The translations under genes and the position numbers were made by a program. A DNA stretch of 5,648 bases from an uncultured Collinsella sp. (GTDB taxonomy: Bacteria; Actinomycetota; Coriobacteriia; Coriobacteriales; Coriobacteriaceae), in assembly GCA_900752275.1 (NCBI GenBank), contig CAADUS010000183.1, positions 1 through 5,648 of the forward strand, read 5' to 3'. Of the stretch, positions 4,242 through 5,648 are shown one piece after another; the stretch's first letter is position 1, and each line of letters opens with the position of its first letter. Below the pieces are notes generated by a model. It did not search any database. It worked only from the letters and a program-made list of their open reading frames with translations, and was not told the origin of the DNA.

Positions 4242-5648
4242 CTACTCGCCCTCCGGGGTCTCAACAACGTCGACTTCGGTAGTGCCTTCGGAGCCCTCGG
4301 TGGCATCAACCACGTCCGCACCCTCGGCCGCTACGTCAATAACCTCAACGCCTGCATCCTCGAGCTCGTCCTCAAACTCCGAGAAGTCCTCGGCGCCCTC
4401 AAAGTCAAAGGCGCGCTGGCAAATGCGGACCTCGTCGCCGGCACGACAGCCGGCCTTCTCGAGCGCGTCGTCGACACCCATGCGCGCAAACTTATGCTGC
4501 AGGTAGATGACAGCTTCCTCGTTTTCCCAGTCAGTCTGGATAACCATGCGCTCGATGGCACGGCCGACCACGCGGAAGGCATGGGGCTCTTCCTGAACAA
4601 TGCGGAAACGCTTCTCGCGCTGCAGACGGCGGCGCTCCCACTCCTCGTCGCGCAGATCGACTGGCTCATCGGAGACCGCGAGCTCGGCGCGGAGCTTGGC
4701 CACCTGCTCGCCCACGGCAAGCATCAGCGTGTTGAGACCGGCACCCGTCACAGCGGACACGGCAAAGAACATATGGCCATCGTCGAGTGCCGCACGCTTA
4801 AGGTTGGCAATCTTGTCGGCCGTGCCCGGCGCATCGCACTTGTTGGCGACAACGATCTGCGGGCGCTCCGAGAGCTCTGCACCATACTGCTCAAGCTCAC
4901 GGTTAATAATTCGATAGTCCTCGACCGGATCGCGATCCTCAAACCCGCCCGTCATATCAACGACATGCATGATCAGGGCCGTGCGCTCAATGTGGCGCAG
5001 GAACTGATGGCCCAGGCCTTTACCCTCGCTCGCGCCCTCGATGAGACCGGGGACATCGGCAACGACGTAAGAATATTCGCCGGCACGCACCATGCCCAAG
5101 TTGGGCACGAGCGTGGTAAACGGGTAGTCGGCAATCTTGGGACGGGCAGCGCTCATACGCGCGATGAGCGAGGACTTGCCGACAGAGGGAAAGCCCACAA
5201 GCGCGGCATCGGCCATGAGCTTCATCTCGAGCTCGATCCAATGCTCCTCGGCAGGCTCACCCAGTTGGGCAAACGCAGGCGCGCGACGCACCGACGTCAC
5301 AAAGTGGGTATTGCCCAGACCGCCGGCGCCACCGGGCGCCACGACGACGCGCTCGCCGTCGTGAACCAGATCGGCAATCTCGAACATCGGGGTCTGCGTC
5401 TCGGGATCGAGCTCGTGGACTACAGTGCCCATGGGGACTTTCAAAATCAGGTCCTCACCGCTCTTGCCATTGCGACGGGCACCCTGGCCATGCGTTCCGC
5501 GCTCGGCACGGAAATGATGCTTAAAGCGGTAATCAATCAGCGAGGACAGCTGAGCATCGGCCTGGATGACGACATTGCCGCCACGACCGCCGTCGCCGCC
5601 ATCGGGGCCGCCCTTGGGAACAAATGCCTCGCGCCTAAACGACATGCA
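4242..5648 (-). CDS. obg: Obg-family GTPase with OCT domain (partial, N-terminus off the right edge)
   Basis: Obg (CgtA/ObgE) is an essential GTPase that binds the 50S subunit during late assembly and links it to stress signals. The frame is open to the window edge. The ATG at 5645-5643 is not the true start: a Cys codon precedes it, and CMSFRREAFVPKGGPDGGDGG matches the family interior, normally preceded by about 20 residues. Counting that Met as 1, the glycine-rich Obg fold runs to about 140. The G domain has G1 GFPSVGKSS (151-159), TT (177-178), G3 DVPGLIEGA (197-205), G4 NKCD (268-271) and G5 SAV (297-299). The OCT domain covers about 335-417, and a very acidic tail of about 50 residues ends the protein. 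It leads into nadD with a three-base gap; rplU and rpmA would be expected upstream, outside the window. Confidence 0.97.
   Translation of the reverse strand, partial: CMSFRREAFVPKGGPDGGDGGRGGNVVIQADAQLSSLIDYRFKHHFRAERGTHGQGARRNGKSGEDLILKVPMGTVVHELDPETQTPMFEIADLVHDGERVVVAPGGAGGLGNTHFVTSVRRAPAFAQLGEPAEEHWIELEMKLMADAALVGFPSVGKSSLIARMSAARPKIADYPFTTLVPNLGMVRAGEYSYVVADVPGLIEGASEGKGLGHQFLRHIERTALIMHVVDMTGGFEDRDPVEDYRIINRELEQYGAELSERPQIVVANKCDAPGTADKIANLKRAALDDGHMFFAVSAVTGAGLNTLMLAVGEQVAKLRAELAVSDEPVDLRDEEWERRRLQREKRFRIVQEEPHAFRVVGRAIERMVIQTDWENEEAVIYLQHKFARMGVDDALEKAGCRAGDEVRICQRAFDFEGAEDFSEFEDELEDAGVEVIDVAAEGADVVDATEGSEGTTEVDVVETPEGE
4250..4254 (-). promoter_or_regulatory. Likely nadD ribosome-binding site inside the end of obg
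   Basis: On the minus strand GGAGG lies 11 bases before the nadD ATG and overlaps the penultimate sense codons of obg. The spacing is long, so initiation may depend on ribosomes ending at the obg stop three bases upstream of the ATG. Confidence 0.45.

Noticed and set aside
5643..5645. ATG as the start of obg
   Set aside because: The family N-terminal segment lies upstream of this Met and the frame continues through a Cys codon to the window edge, so the gene is truncated by the window.

Overview
The window is an ordinary chromosomal housekeeping segment from a GC-rich Gram-positive bacterium. Four things suggest an actinobacterium, most likely of the class Coriobacteriia (Collinsella-like): frequent TTG/GTG starts, an S16 protein with an Ala/Glu/Lys-rich tail, an Obg protein with a C-terminal OCT domain, and a probable leaderless dinB promoter. 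The taxonomic call is an inference from protein character and gene order; no search was run.

Layout, left to right. Positions 1-906 (minus strand) hold the tightly packed cluster rpsP - khpA - rimM. RimM runs off the left edge, and trmD and rplS would usually follow. Positions 907-1107 form a divergent intergenic region with a good promoter for rpsP (minus) and a -10 element placed exactly for a leaderless dinB transcript (plus). Positions 1108-2361 (plus) hold dinB, DNA polymerase IV, the only plus-strand gene. Positions 2362-2456 form a convergent intergenic region with a strong intrinsic terminator facing the minus-strand operon. Positions 2457-5648 (minus) hold obg - nadD - yqeK - rsfS. 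Obg runs off the right edge, lacking roughly its first 20 residues.

How the genes fit together. Both minus-strand operons centre on ribosome synthesis and maturation: bS16, the RNA chaperone KhpA, the 30S maturation factor RimM, the 50S assembly GTPase Obg and the 50S silencing factor RsfS. The second operon also carries NAD synthesis (NadD) and an HD-domain dinucleoside-tetraphosphate hydrolase (YqeK). DinB, a translesion polymerase, sits between them in the opposite orientation and has its own signals.

I found no mobile element, CRISPR array, tRNA/rRNA gene, phage gene or plausible new system. The points worth a second look are regulatory or concern protein tails: leaderless dinB with a degenerate LexA-like box just inside the gene, three TTG starts and one GTG start, a ribosome-binding site embedded in the last codons of rpsP, and unusual extensions on S16, RsfS, Obg and DinB.
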